DNA from: Streptomyces roseicoloratus
GTDB taxonomy: Bacteria > Actinomycetota > Actinomycetes > Streptomycetales > Streptomycetaceae
DNA length: 64,000 bases
Assembly (NCBI RefSeq): GCF_004117935.1
Contig: NZ_SDOY01000170.1
Span: 62,001 to 126,000 of the forward strand
Direction of reading: 5' to 3'
In this document: one piece after another, positions 16,418 through 24,924 of the stretch
Layout: each line of letters starts with the position of its first letter
Numbering within the stretch: the stretch's first letter is position 1
Notes under the pieces: model-generated
Told to the model about the DNA's origin: nothing
The model's input: only the letters and a program-made list of their open reading frames with translations
Databases searched by the model: none
Position numbers and translations under genes: made by a program

Positions 16418-16882
16418 ATGACCACGCTCAAGGCCAAGCTTCAGGACGACCTCAACGCCGCGATCAAGGAGCGCGACGAGCTGCGCTCCTCGACCCTGCG
16501 GCTGACCATCGCCGCCGTCACCAAGGAGGAGGTCGCGGGCAAGACCAAGCGCGAGCTCTCCGACGACGAGGTGCAGAAGGTGATCGCCAAGGAGGCGAAG
16601 AAGCGCCGCGAGGCCGCGGACGCCTTCGCCCAGGGCGGTCGCGCCGAGCAGGCCGAGCGGGAGCGGGCCGAGGGCGAGATCCTCGACGCCTACCTGCCGA
16701 AGCAGCTGAGCGACGAGGAGCTGGAGGCCGTCGTGGCCGCCGCCGTCGAGGAGGCGAAGGCCGCCGGCGCGGAGGGCCCGCGCGCGATGGGCGCCGTCAT
16801 GAAGATCGTGAACCCGAAGGTCGCCGGGCAGGCGGAGGGCGGCCGCGTCGCCGCCGCCGTGAAGAAGCTCCTCGCCGGCTGA
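16418..16882 (+). CDS. GatB/YqeY domain protein
   Basis: A 154-residue helical protein matching the YqeY family: LKAKLQDDLNAAIKERDELRSSTLRLTIAAV, a central KEAKKRREAADAF region, EILDAYLPKQLSDEEL, then GAVMKIVNPKVAGQAEGGRV. The domain is shared with the tail of the GatB amidotransferase subunit and can bind tRNA; the role of the free protein is unknown. The divergent phosphoesterase starts 95 bp away. CACACT (16405-16410) lies 7 nt before ATG 16418, so it may be leaderless. Confidence 0.9.
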   Translation: MTTLKAKLQDDLNAAIKERDELRSSTLRLTIAAVTKEEVAGKTKRELSDDEVQKVIAKEAKKRREAADAFAQGGRAEQAERERAEGEILDAYLPKQLSDEELEAVVAAAVEEAKAAGAEGPRAMGAVMKIVNPKVAGQAEGGRVAAAVKKLLAG

Positions 16883-16975
16883 CCCTCCTCTTACACCACC
16901 GCGCGTGGCCCCGGTCCGCGCGCGACCCCGGCCCGCGCGTGGCCCCCGGTCCGCGCGCGACCCCGCGAGCCACGC

Positions 16976-17025
16976 ACGAAGGCGCCCCTCCCGATCGACC
17001 GAACGATCAGGAGGGGCGCCTTCGT
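16976..17025. terminator. bidirectional terminator between yqeY-like and PBP genes
   Basis: Arms ACGAAGGCGCCCCTCC and GGAGGGGCGCCTTCGT continue inward with GATCG/CGATC around the loop ACCGAA, giving a stem of about 20 bp. It separates two convergent genes. Confidence 0.85.
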
Positions 17026-17052
17026 CGTGTGCCTTCGCCGAACGCCGACGAC

Positions 17053-19296
17053 CTACTGGCCGTTGCGGCCCCCGTTGCCGTGACCGCCCCTGCCCGTCAT
17101 TCCGCCGATCAGGTCCGGCGGCAGGGTGATCCCGCCCGGCAGCGTGGTGCCCGGGTTCCGGCCGCCCGGCTTGTTGTCGTCGCCGGGGCGCTTGTCCTTG
17201 TCCTTGTCCTTGTCTCCGGGCTGCGCGCCGCGCGGCACGTCGACCCGGACGAAGGACGGGGTCTCTCCGGCCTCGAGCGCGCCGGTCATCGCGATCCGCC
17301 AGATCGGGCCGGGGAGGCAGCCACCGCAGACCTTGTCGTAGTACTGGCCGCCGATGGTGATGTCGTACATTGACTTCTTCTCGCCGACGTCGTCACCGAC
17401 CCACACCGCCGTGGACAGGTTCGGCGTGTAGCCGACGAACCAGGCGTCCTTGCGGTCGTTGGTCGTACCCGTCTTGCCCGCGTTGTCGCGGTCGCTCAGA
17501 CCGGCCCTGGTACCGGTGCCGTCCTCGACGACGCCCTTCAGCATCTGGTTGACGGTGTCGGCGGTCCGCTCGCTCATCGCCCTGGAGCACTGGGTCTGCG
17601 GGACCTTCAGCTTCTCGCCGTTCGCGGTCGTGATCGACTCGATGGCGATGGGCGTGCAGTACGTGCCGCGGTTGGCGAAGGTCGCGTAGACCGAGGCCAT
17701 GTCGAGCGGGGTGGCCTCCTGGCCGCCGAGCGTGATGGAGGGAAGCTCCTTCAGCTTCTTCCCGAGCTCACGCTCGTAGCCCATCTTCTGCGCCATGGTG
17801 ACGGTCTCGCACAGACCGGCCATCTGCTCCAGCTGGGCGAAGTAGGTGTTGATGGACTTGCCGAGGGCGCTGGTCATGTCCCAGGTGCCGGCCTCGGACT
17901 GCATCTCGTTCTGGAGGTCCCAGTTGCCGCCGCCGGACGGTCCGCCCGCGCAGGTGGAGTAGGAGTTCATCGGCACCGAGATCTTCCACGGCGTCGTGAA
18001 CGACTGCGCCGGGCTCAGGCCCTTCTCCAGCGCCGCGGCGGCCGTGATCGGCTTGAAGGTCGAGCCGACCTGGAAGCCGTACGTGGTGCCGCCCATCTTC
18101 TTGCCGACGGAGAGGTTGAGCGTCGTCTGGTGGAGCTTCTGGTCGAGGCCGTACGGGCGGGACTGGCCCATCGAGAGGATCTTGCCGCTGCCGGGCTGGA
18201 CCTGGACCACCGAGGCGGCGACCGGGTCGTCCTTGTCGACCTTGGCGACGGCGGCCTCGTTGGCGGCGGCCTGGGCGCGCGGGTCGAGGGTGGTCCGGAC
18301 GGTCAGACCGCCCAGGTTCCACAGCTTCTGGCGGTCCTCGGGGGTCTTCCCGAAGACCGGGTCGTTGAGGATCGTCTTGCGGACGTAGTCGCAGAAGAAG
18401 CCGGCACCGTCGACGGCGGTGATGCAGCCGTTCTTCGGCGACTTCACCTTCAGCTTGATCGGGGTGGCCATCGCCTTGTCGGCCTCCGCCTGGCTGATGT
18501 CCTTGACGTCGGCCATGCGCTGGAGGACGGTGTTGCGCCGCTTGGTCGCCTCCTGGATGTCGTTCACCGGGTCGTAGCGGCTCGGCGACTGCACGAGGCC
18601 GGCCATCATGGCGGCCTCGGGGAGGGTGAGGTCGGCGGCGGGCTTGGAGAAGTAGCGCTGCGAAGCGGCCTCGATGCCGTAGGCCTGCTGCCCGAAGAAC
18701 GTGATGTTGAGGTAGTTCTCCAGGATCTTCTTCTTGCCCAGCTCCTCCTCGACCTGGATGGCGAACTTCAGCTCGCGCACCTTGCGGCCCAGGGTCTGCT
18801 GGGTGGCCTGGGCGACCTTCTCGGGGTCGTCGCCGGCCTCCTCGACGAAGACGTTCTTCACGTACTGCTGGGTGAGCGTGGACGCGCCCTGCGCGACTCC
18901 GCCGGACTGCGCGTTGCGGTTGATGGCGCGCAGCACGCCCTTGAGGTCGATCGCGCCGTGCTCGTAGAAGCGCGAGTCCTCGATCGCGACGATCGCCTTC
19001 TGCATGTACGGGGAGATCTTGTCCAGCGGTACGACCTTCCGGTCGCGCGAGTACACGGTGGCGATGTGGCCGCCCTCGGAGTCGAGGATGGTGGTGCGCT
19101 GACTCAGCGGTGGTGTCTTCAGGTTGGACGGGATCTCGTCGAACCCCTCGACCGTGCCCTTCGCCGCCAGCCCCATCACCCCGGCCGCGGGCAGGGCGAT
19201 GCCCGCCAGCACGGCTCCGGCGAGCACACTGACCCCGAGGAACTTGGCGGCCTGCTGGGTCCCGGTCAGACCTCCGCCCGAGCGCTTCTTTGCCAT
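17053..19296 (-). CDS. class A penicillin-binding protein (glycosyltransferase/transpeptidase)
   Basis: A 747-residue bifunctional peptidoglycan synthase. A short cytosolic start and one signal-anchor helix (about 17-45) precede the glycosyltransferase domain, with catalytic Glu in VAIEDSRFYEHGAID (about 105) and GASTLTQQYVKNVF. The transpeptidase domain has GSTFKPIT (Ser about 410), SIN in LGKSINTYF (about 482) and KTGTT (about 604). The tail is Asp-Lys-repeat and Gly/Pro/Asn-rich. It polymerises and cross-links cell wall outside the membrane. Upstream TAGGCT (complement of 19303-19308) lies 6 nt before ATG, suggesting a leaderless message. Confidence 0.95.
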   Translation of the reverse strand: MAKKRSGGGLTGTQQAAKFLGVSVLAGAVLAGIALPAAGVMGLAAKGTVEGFDEIPSNLKTPPLSQRTTILDSEGGHIATVYSRDRKVVPLDKISPYMQKAIVAIEDSRFYEHGAIDLKGVLRAINRNAQSGGVAQGASTLTQQYVKNVFVEEAGDDPEKVAQATQQTLGRKVRELKFAIQVEEELGKKKILENYLNITFFGQQAYGIEAASQRYFSKPAADLTLPEAAMMAGLVQSPSRYDPVNDIQEATKRRNTVLQRMADVKDISQAEADKAMATPIKLKVKSPKNGCITAVDGAGFFCDYVRKTILNDPVFGKTPEDRQKLWNLGGLTVRTTLDPRAQAAANEAAVAKVDKDDPVAASVVQVQPGSGKILSMGQSRPYGLDQKLHQTTLNLSVGKKMGGTTYGFQVGSTFKPITAAAALEKGLSPAQSFTTPWKISVPMNSYSTCAGGPSGGGNWDLQNEMQSEAGTWDMTSALGKSINTYFAQLEQMAGLCETVTMAQKMGYERELGKKLKELPSITLGGQEATPLDMASVYATFANRGTYCTPIAIESITTANGEKLKVPQTQCSRAMSERTADTVNQMLKGVVEDGTGTRAGLSDRDNAGKTGTTNDRKDAWFVGYTPNLSTAVWVGDDVGEKKSMYDITIGGQYYDKVCGGCLPGPIWRIAMTGALEAGETPSFVRVDVPRGAQPGDKDKDKDKRPGDDNKPGGRNPGTTLPGGITLPPDLIGGMTGRGGHGNGGRNGQ

Positions 19297-19844
19297 GGGG
19301 GCAGCCTAATCCGTAGCGATGTGCGATCCGCAGGAGCAGGGGCCTCTCGGAGCGTTCGCGTACCAGACCGTGACATCCGGAGGCGTCAGAGGGAGGTGGG
19401 GAGGGAGCCGGAGGGAGCAGAGGGGGCGGAGGGAGTCAGAGGGGGCGGAGGGGCTCGTCCGCCGACCTGACGGCACGGCGCACGTGAGGTGCGGACGTTC
19501 GCATTCGCCGGACACGCGTATATGCCTTGGCCTAAGCTGCTCTCGACTGTCACAGCGGTGCGGTCCGGCATCAAGACCCGTGCGTGACAGAGGTGTGAAT
19601 TCCCGCGTACCCGAAGCGCGGTGACTTCATGCCCGAATCGGGCTCATGTCCGTTATGGTCGTGATGTCCTTGCGTCACTCCCCTGGGTGATCTGACGCGT
19701 ACGCATAGTCCGTTCGGGCCATTCAAGATTGGGCCCGAAGGGGGTGTTGCGCTGTCCCCGCCTTCCGTAACGTCCCAACTGGCAGCGGTGAATATGCCGC
19801 TACCGCCGTGGGGGAGCCTCGATTCGGGAGAGGACGGCGCCGGT
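19297..19844. promoter_or_regulatory. 548-bp wblA upstream region
   Basis: No gene is seen here. Near the PBP end lies a purine-rich tract (about 19378-19452, GGAGGGAG and GGGGGCGGAGGG blocks). At 19547-19553 and 19584-19590 the arms CTGTCAC and GTGACAG form an inverted repeat spaced by 30 bp, the kind of TCAC/GTGA half sites used by BldD-like regulators. The right part is AT-richer, with candidate promoter elements. A long untranslated region before wblA fits its known heavy regulation in Streptomyces, but individual sites are guesses. Confidence 0.55.
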
Positions 19845-20189
19845 ATGGGCTGGGTAGCTGACTGGAGTGCGCAGGCGGCCTGCCGCACTACCGATCCGGA
19901 TGAACTTTTCGTGCAGGGCGCGGCGCAGAACAGGGCGAAGGCGGTGTGCACCGGCTGTCCGGTGCGGACGGAATGTCTCGCCGACGCCCTCGACAACCGC
20001 GTGGAATTCGGCGTGTGGGGCGGTATGACGGAGCGCGAGCGACGCGCCCTGCTGCGCCGCCGGCCGACGGTCACCTCGTGGCGCCGGCTTCTGGAGACCG
20101 CGCGCACGGAGTACGAGCGGGGAGCGGGCCTGCTTCCCGTGGCGATGGACGACGACGCGACGTACGAGACGTACGCGGCGGTGGGCTAG
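19845..20189 (+). CDS. wblA: WhiB-like iron-sulfur regulator WblA
   Basis: A 114-residue WhiB-like protein. The four cluster cysteines are Cys13, Cys35, Cys38 and Cys44 (C-x21-C-x2-C-x5-C), followed by the beta-turn FGVWGGMTERERRALLRRRP, the DNA-contact region. The opening GWVADWSAQAACRTTDPDELF is the conserved WblA start as I recall it, and the PBP and ArsA-like neighbours match the wblA locus of S. coelicolor. WblA is a global regulator that promotes sporulation and represses antibiotic production. ATG 19845 is chosen over 19788, whose extra residues look non-conserved; GGGAGAGGA lies about 11 nt before it. Confidence 0.92.
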   Translation: MGWVADWSAQAACRTTDPDELFVQGAAQNRAKAVCTGCPVRTECLADALDNRVEFGVWGGMTERERRALLRRRPTVTSWRRLLETARTEYERGAGLLPVAMDDDATYETYAAVG

Positions 20190-20339
20190 CCCGCCGCCCG
20201 CACACCGCCCGTCGCGCACGTCCGTACACCTTCTGCGGTCGCGTCATCGCGTGCCCTCCGCTGGCAGGCGGAACGATCGTCCTTGTGCGGCACGGAGCGA
20301 TCGTCCTGTACGGCCGGTGAAGCCGGTTCGGCCGGTCGG

Positions 20340-22061
20340 CTACGGCAGGCGGCCGAGCGCGAGACGGTCACCGATGGCCCGCAGCCCGTCGAGGTCGTGC
20401 ACGTCGCCGGGCAGGGCGGCCACCTCGGCGACCGCCACCTCGGGGTGGAGCGCGGTGAAACGATCGCGCGTGCGCTGCTCGCGCGCGAGCACCTGCATCC
20501 GCTCGGCATGGAGCCGAAGTAGACCGGCGGTGAGCTCCTTCACGTCCGCGCCCGGTGTGTCACCGTCCGGTGCGTCCGCGTCCAGTGCGTCCGCCTCCGG
20601 TGTGTCAGGGTCCGGTGCGTCCGCTTCCGGCGCGTCCGCGTCAGGGCGCGTGTCCGGGGCGTCCGTCGTTTCCGGCACGTCGGTGTCGGATCTGTCGGGG
20701 GTGCGTGCGTCGGTGCGGAGTGCTTCCGTGTCCGAGTCCGTGCCGGCTGTGGGGGCAACCGGGGCTGTGGGGGCAGCCGGGGACTCGGATCGTGCGGTGG
20801 CGGCGCTGGCGGCGGTGGCGAGGTCGGACATCTCGGGAGAGGTGGCACGGGAGCCACGCCCAGCAGTCTTCCCGCCCTCCTGATCCACAATGCGACGCTC
20901 GTCAAGATTTTCCGCGGCGGCCCGCGCCCGCTCGGCCGACAGCCGGGCGGCGCCGCTACCATGCACCCGGTTGAGGACGAGCCCCGCCAGCGGCATGTCC
21001 TCCGCGGCCAGCCGCTCCACGAAGTACGCCGCCTCGCGCAGCGCGTCCCGTTCCGGCGTCGCGACCACGAGGAAGGCCGTGCCGGGGGCCTGCAGCAGCC
21101 GGTACGTGGCGTCCGCGCGGGTCCGGAAACCGCCGAACATCGTGTCCATGGCCGCCACGAACGTCTGCACGTCCTTGAGGAACTGACCCCCCAGCAGCTT
21201 CCCCAGCGTCCCCGTCATCATCGACATGCCGACGTTGAGGAACTTCATCCCCGCCCGGCCGCCCACCTTCGCCGGAGCCATCAGCAGCCTGATGAACTTG
21301 CCGTCGAGGAACGAGCCCAGCCGCTTCGGCGCGTCGAGGAAGTCGAGCGCCGACCGGGACGGCGGCGTGTCGACCACGATCAGGTCCCACTCGTCCCTGG
21401 CCCGGAGCTGGCCCAGCTTCTCCATCGCCATGTACTCCTGCGTACCGGCGAAACCGGCCGACAGGGACTGGTAGAAGGGGTTCTCCAGGATCGCCCGGGC
21501 ACGGTCGGCGTCCGCGTGCGCCTCGACGATCTCGTCGAAGGTCCGCTTCATGTCGAGCATCATCGCGTGCAGCTCGCCGCCGTCGCAGCCCTTGATGCCG
21601 TCCACCTTGCGCGGCACGTTGTCGAGCGAGTCGATGCCCATCGACTGGGCCAGCCGGCGCGCCGGGTCGATCGTCAGCACCACGACCCGCCGGCCGCGCT
21701 CCGCCGCGCGCACGCCGAGAGCGGCCGCCGTCGTCGTCTTGCCGACACCGCCCGCGCCACAGCACACGATGATGCGGGTGGCGGGGTCGTCGATCAGCGG
21801 ATCGAGCTCCAGGAAGGGCACTGTGTCGAGCCCGGCCGAGGCCGCCGTCTCCTTCGCGGCCGCCTCTGCGACGGCCTCCCTCGGCGCGGTCCCCTTCGTC
21901 GTCTCCTTCGTCGCCCCCTTCGTCGTCTCCTTCGCCGTTTCCTTCGGGGTGGCCTTCGGGGTGGCCTTCTTCGATGCCGCCTTCGCCGCGGTCACCTCCG
22001 CCGCGACCTCGCTCGGCGCCGTCCCCTTCGTCGCGGCCTTCCTCGTCACGTTCTCCGTCAA
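20340..22061 (-). CDS. ArsA/Get3-like ATPase, second of a pair, with repetitive tails
   Basis: A 573-residue ATPase. The core (about 85-390) has the P-loop CCGAGGVGKTTTAAAL, switch segment VVLTIDPARRLAQSMGI, IVVDTPPSRSALDFLD and FLVVATPERDALREA. It is flanked by unusual tails: an N-terminal Lys/Thr/Ala/Glu-rich stretch with KATPKETAKETTKG-type repeats, and an acidic C-terminal stretch of DAPEAD/DTPEAD repeats (about 440-510). A further helical segment ends the protein. TTG 22061 overlaps the partner stop (TTGA); GTG 22049 is an alternative. Actinobacterial ArsA-like pairs are not arsenic pumps by evidence here, since no arsB is nearby; a chaperone-like role in protein targeting is possible. 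The gene is convergent with wblA. Confidence 0.85.
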   Translation of the reverse strand: MTENVTRKAATKGTAPSEVAAEVTAAKAASKKATPKATPKETAKETTKGATKETTKGTAPREAVAEAAAKETAASAGLDTVPFLELDPLIDDPATRIIVCCGAGGVGKTTTAAALGVRAAERGRRVVVLTIDPARRLAQSMGIDSLDNVPRKVDGIKGCDGGELHAMMLDMKRTFDEIVEAHADADRARAILENPFYQSLSAGFAGTQEYMAMEKLGQLRARDEWDLIVVDTPPSRSALDFLDAPKRLGSFLDGKFIRLLMAPAKVGGRAGMKFLNVGMSMMTGTLGKLLGGQFLKDVQTFVAAMDTMFGGFRTRADATYRLLQAPGTAFLVVATPERDALREAAYFVERLAAEDMPLAGLVLNRVHGSGAARLSAERARAAAENLDERRIVDQEGGKTAGRGSRATSPEMSDLATAASAATARSESPAAPTAPVAPTAGTDSDTEALRTDARTPDRSDTDVPETTDAPDTRPDADAPEADAPDPDTPEADALDADAPDGDTPGADVKELTAGLLRLHAERMQVLAREQRTRDRFTALHPEVAVAEVAALPGDVHDLDGLRAIGDRLALGRLP

Positions 22062-23020
22062 GCGCCCACCCCTTGCCTCCGCAGCTCCTTCGCCAGCCGG
22101 TAGAGGCCTGCGATGTCCGCACCGTCCCCCAGGAAGGGGAGCTCGAACGTCGGGACCCCGATACCGGTCAGCGCCACGCGCTGGGCCCGCTCCAGCTCCA
22201 CCCGCTGGGCGTGCTCCGCGGCCTGCTCCAGAAGCGGCTCGACCAGCTTCGTGCCGCCCCTGATCCCGACGGACGCCAGCGTCTCCGCGACGGCGTCCCG
22301 GTGGTCGCCGGAGGCGGCCCGTACCGCCGCCTCGTCGAGGACGTGCGGGCGGACCATGTTCACGATGACGCAACCGACGGGCAGTTCGGCCGCACGCAGC
22401 TCCGCGATGCCGTCCGAGGTCTCCTGGACGGGCATCTCCTCCAGGAGCGTGACCAGATGGACCGCGGTGTCCGGGGACTTCAGGAAGCGCATGATCGCCT
22501 GGGCCTGATGGTGTATCGGACCGATCCTCGCCAGGCCCGCCACCTCGTCGTTGACGTTGAGGAAGCGGGTGATGCGGCCGGTCGGCGGCGCGTCCATCAC
22601 CACGTAGTCGTAGGAGAAGCCGCCGTGCTTCTCGCGCCGGCGGACCGCCTCGCAGGCCTTGCCGGTGAGCAGGACGTCCCTGACGCCCGGGGCTATGGTC
22701 GTCGCGAAGTCGATCGCGCCGAGCTTCTTCAGGGCCCGGCCCGCGCTGCCCAGTTTGTAGAACATCTGGAGGTAGTCGAGGAGCGCGCGCTCGGCGTCGA
22801 TCGCCAGCGCGAACACCTCGCCGCCGCCCGGCGCGACGGCGATCTTCCGCTCTTCGTACGGCAGCGCCTCCGTCTCGAAGAGCTGCGCGATGCCCTGCCG
22901 GCCCTCCACCTCGACGAGGAGGGTCCGCTTGCCCTCGGTCGCGAGGGCGAGCGCGAGTGCGGCGGCGACCGTCGTCTTACCGGTACCGCCCTTGCCGCTG
23001 ACGACCTGGAGCCTGCTCAC
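22058..23020 (-). CDS. ArsA/Get3-like ATPase, first of a pair
   Basis: A 320-residue P-loop ATPase starting almost at its Walker A, VVSGKGGTGKTTVAAALALAL. Other motifs are LLVEVEGRQGIAQLF, YVVMDAPPTGRITRFLNV and the C-terminal FELPFLGDGADIAGLYRLA. It lacks the Asp-Pro-Ala switch I of its partner, so the two probably form a heterodimer. GTG 23020 follows TAGGCT (complement of 23028-23033) by 7 nt, which suggests a leaderless message, and its stop overlaps the next start. The pair is conserved next to wblA in Streptomyces as far as I recall. Confidence 0.85.
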   Translation of the reverse strand: MSRLQVVSGKGGTGKTTVAAALALALATEGKRTLLVEVEGRQGIAQLFETEALPYEERKIAVAPGGGEVFALAIDAERALLDYLQMFYKLGSAGRALKKLGAIDFATTIAPGVRDVLLTGKACEAVRRREKHGGFSYDYVVMDAPPTGRITRFLNVNDEVAGLARIGPIHHQAQAIMRFLKSPDTAVHLVTLLEEMPVQETSDGIAELRAAELPVGCVIVNMVRPHVLDEAAVRAASGDHRDAVAETLASVGIRGGTKLVEPLLEQAAEHAQRVELERAQRVALTGIGVPTFELPFLGDGADIAGLYRLAKELRRQGVGA

Positions 23021-23134
23021 GCCTTCGAGCCTAACCACTGGCGGCCCGGACCAATCAGAGGGCCGCCCCGGACGCGTCCCTGAATGAACCCCTACGGGAA
23101 CGGGGCGCTTCGCCACAACGGCTACAGTCGCCTC

Positions 23135-23290
23135 ATGACCAAGTGGGAGTACGCGACTGTGCCGCTGCTGGTGCACGCGACGAAGCAGATTCTTGACACC
23201 TGGGGCGAGGACGGCTGGGAGCTCGTCCAGGTCGTACCCGGCCCGAACCCCGAGCAGCTCGTGGCCTACCTGAAGCGGGCCAAGTCGTGA
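23135..23290 (+). CDS. DUF4177 family small protein
   Basis: A 51-residue protein, MTKWEYATVPLLVHATKQIL then DTWGEDGWELVQVVPGPNPEQLVAYLKR. The W-E-Y start and GEDGWELV block define DUF4177. The fold is small and soluble; the function is unknown. TACAGT (23123-23128) lies 6 nt before ATG with no Shine-Dalgarno sequence. Its stop overlaps the RidA start (GTGA), so the two are co-translated. Confidence 0.85.
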   Translation: MTKWEYATVPLLVHATKQILDTWGEDGWELVQVVPGPNPEQLVAYLKRAKS

Positions 23291-23763
23291 GCGGGGCCGG
23301 AGCCGTCGAGGCGCGGATCGCCGAGCTGGGCCTGACCCTGCCGGAGGTCGTCCCGCCGATCGCGGCCTACCAGCCCGCCGTGCAGTCCGGCGTGTACGTC
23401 TACACCTCGGGCCAGCTCCCGATGGTGGGCGGCAAGCTGCCGGTCACCGGCAAGGTCGGCGCCGAGGTGACGGCCGAGGAGGCCAAGGAGCTCGCCGCCA
23501 CCTGCGCGCTCAACGCGCTCGCGGCCGTGAAGTCGGTCGCCGGTGACCTGGACCGGATCAAGCGGGTCGTGAAGGTCGTCGGTTTCGTCGCCTCCGCCCC
23601 CGACTTCACCGGCCAGCCTGGCGTCATCAACGGCGCGAGCGAGCTGCTCGGCGCGGTCCTCGGCGACAAGGGCGTGCACGCCCGCAGCGCCGTCGGCGTC
23701 ACGGTCCTCCCGCTGGACGCTCCCGTCGAGGTCGAGATCCAGGTGGAGCTCGAGTCCGCCTGA
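23287..23763 (+). CDS. RidA/YjgF family enamine/imine deaminase
   Basis: A 158-residue RidA-fold protein: ALNALAAVKSVAGDLDRIKRVVKVVGFVASAPDF, a central YVYTSGQLPMVGGKLP strand pair, and GARSAVG-like HARSAVGVTVLPLDAPVEVEIQV at the end. The Arg in HARSAVGV occupies the substrate-carboxylate-binding position of RidA. Members hydrolyse reactive enamines formed by PLP enzymes; whether this YjgF-branch member keeps that activity is uncertain. Confidence 0.88.
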   Translation: MSGAGAVEARIAELGLTLPEVVPPIAAYQPAVQSGVYVYTSGQLPMVGGKLPVTGKVGAEVTAEEAKELAATCALNALAAVKSVAGDLDRIKRVVKVVGFVASAPDFTGQPGVINGASELLGAVLGDKGVHARSAVGVTVLPLDAPVEVEIQVELESA

Positions 23764-23776
23764 GGGGCGGGACGAA

Positions 23777-23890
23777 CCTTCACCCGGCCTTGAGCAGTGC
23801 CTGAGCGGTACGGGCCTTCACCGGACCTTGAGCAGTGCCTGAGCGGTACGGCCCTTCCGCCGGACCCTGAGCAGCGCCCGAGCGGTACGG
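23777..23890. repeat. three tandem repeats of about 38 bp
   Basis: Three imperfect copies of CTTCACCGGACCTTGAGCAG + TGCCTGAGCGGTACGGG follow the RidA stop. The third copy has diverged most (CAGCGCCCGAG). No gene is encoded. Confidence 0.8.
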
Positions 23891-23963
23891 GTCGCCGGCG
23901 CGGCCCGCGCGCCCCGGACGGACACCGCCGGATCCCGGGCAGCGCCGTACGACGGTCGTCGAC

Positions 23964-23998
23964 GAGCCGGTTCCCTCCCGCCCGGAGGGAACCGGCTC
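23964..23998. terminator. hairpin terminator after the RidA gene
   Basis: GAGCCGGTTCCCTCC and GGAGGGAACCGGCTC pair perfectly around a CGCCC loop. It stands 36 nt before the Nudix gene and should end transcription from the DUF4177-RidA pair. Confidence 0.85.
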
Positions 23999-24033
23999 TC
24001 GTGCATTCCGATGCTTGCGCATAGCATCCGGCC

Positions 24034-24924
24034 ATGTCGAATGGTCAGTCGAACGGACAGTGGTACCCACCGGAGTGGCCCGACCGGATCCGTGCCCTCG
24101 CCGCCGGTGAGCTGGTTCCGGCGACGCCCAAGCGGGCCGCCACCGTGCTCCTCCTGAAGGACGGCGCGGACGGCCCCCTCGTCCACATGCTGCGCCGCCG
24201 CGCCTCCATGGCCTTCGCCGGCGGCGCGTACGCCTATCCCGGCGGCGGCGTCGACCCGCGCGACGAGCATCCCGTGCGCTGGGCGGGCCCTTCCCGGGAG
24301 GAGTGGGCGGATCGGCTCGGACTCGCGGATCCGGCGCAGGCGCAGGCCGTCGTCTGCGCCGCCGTGCGCGAGACGTACGAGGAGGCGGGCGTCCTGCTCG
24401 CCGGCGAGACCGCGGAGTCGGTGGTCGGCGACACGACGGGCGAGGACTGGGAGAAGGACCGGGCGGCGCTCGTCGCCCGCGAACTGTCCTTCGCCGACTT
24501 CCTCGACCGCCGCGGCCTCGTGCTGCGCTCGGACCTGCTGGGCGCCTGGGCCCGCTGGATCACCCCCGAGTTCGAGCCCCGGCGCTACGACACCTGGTTC
24601 TTCGTCGCGGCCCTTCCGGCCGGCCAGCGGACCCGCAACGCCTCCACCGAGGCCGACCGCACCGTCTGGATCCGCCCGGCGGACGCCGCGGCCGGCTACG
24701 ACCGGGGCGAGCTGACGATGATGCCGCCGACGATCTCGACCCTGCGGGCCGTGGAGCGCTTCCGGAGCGCGGAGGAGGCCCTGGGGGCCGCGCGCGACCA
24801 GGACCTGACGCCCGTCCTCGCGCAGGCGCGGCTCGACGGTGACAGGGTGGTCCTGAGCTGGCCGGGACACGACGAGTTCACCAAGCACATCCCGACGACG
24901 GGTCCGGAAGGAGGGACGTCATGA
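24034..24924 (+). CDS. Nudix hydrolase, NUDT19-like
   Basis: A 296-residue protein. It opens with KRAATVLLLKDG and MLRRRASMAFAGGAYAYPGGGVD, then the Nudix helix AAVRETYEEAGVLL separated by an insertion, as in the NUDT7/NUDT19 group that hydrolyses CoA derivatives. It continues with WARWITPEFEPRRYDTWFFVAALP. TAGCAT (24022-24027) precedes ATG by 6 nt, so it is probably leaderless. The stop overlaps the following MBL-fold gene by ATGA, implying a common transcript. Confidence 0.85.
   Translation: MSNGQSNGQWYPPEWPDRIRALAAGELVPATPKRAATVLLLKDGADGPLVHMLRRRASMAFAGGAYAYPGGGVDPRDEHPVRWAGPSREEWADRLGLADPAQAQAVVCAAVRETYEEAGVLLAGETAESVVGDTTGEDWEKDRAALVARELSFADFLDRRGLVLRSDLLGAWARWITPEFEPRRYDTWFFVAALPAGQRTRNASTEADRTVWIRPADAAAGYDRGELTMMPPTISTLRAVERFRSAEEALGAARDQDLTPVLAQARLDGDRVVLSWPGHDEFTKHIPTTGPEGGTS

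Noticed and set aside
20340..23020. Arsenite efflux operon
   Set aside because: The ArsA-like pair has no arsB, arsC or arsR neighbour and sits in a conserved developmental locus.
23777..23890. CRISPR-like three-copy repeat
   Set aside because: Copies of about 38 bp are directly adjacent with no spacer sequence.
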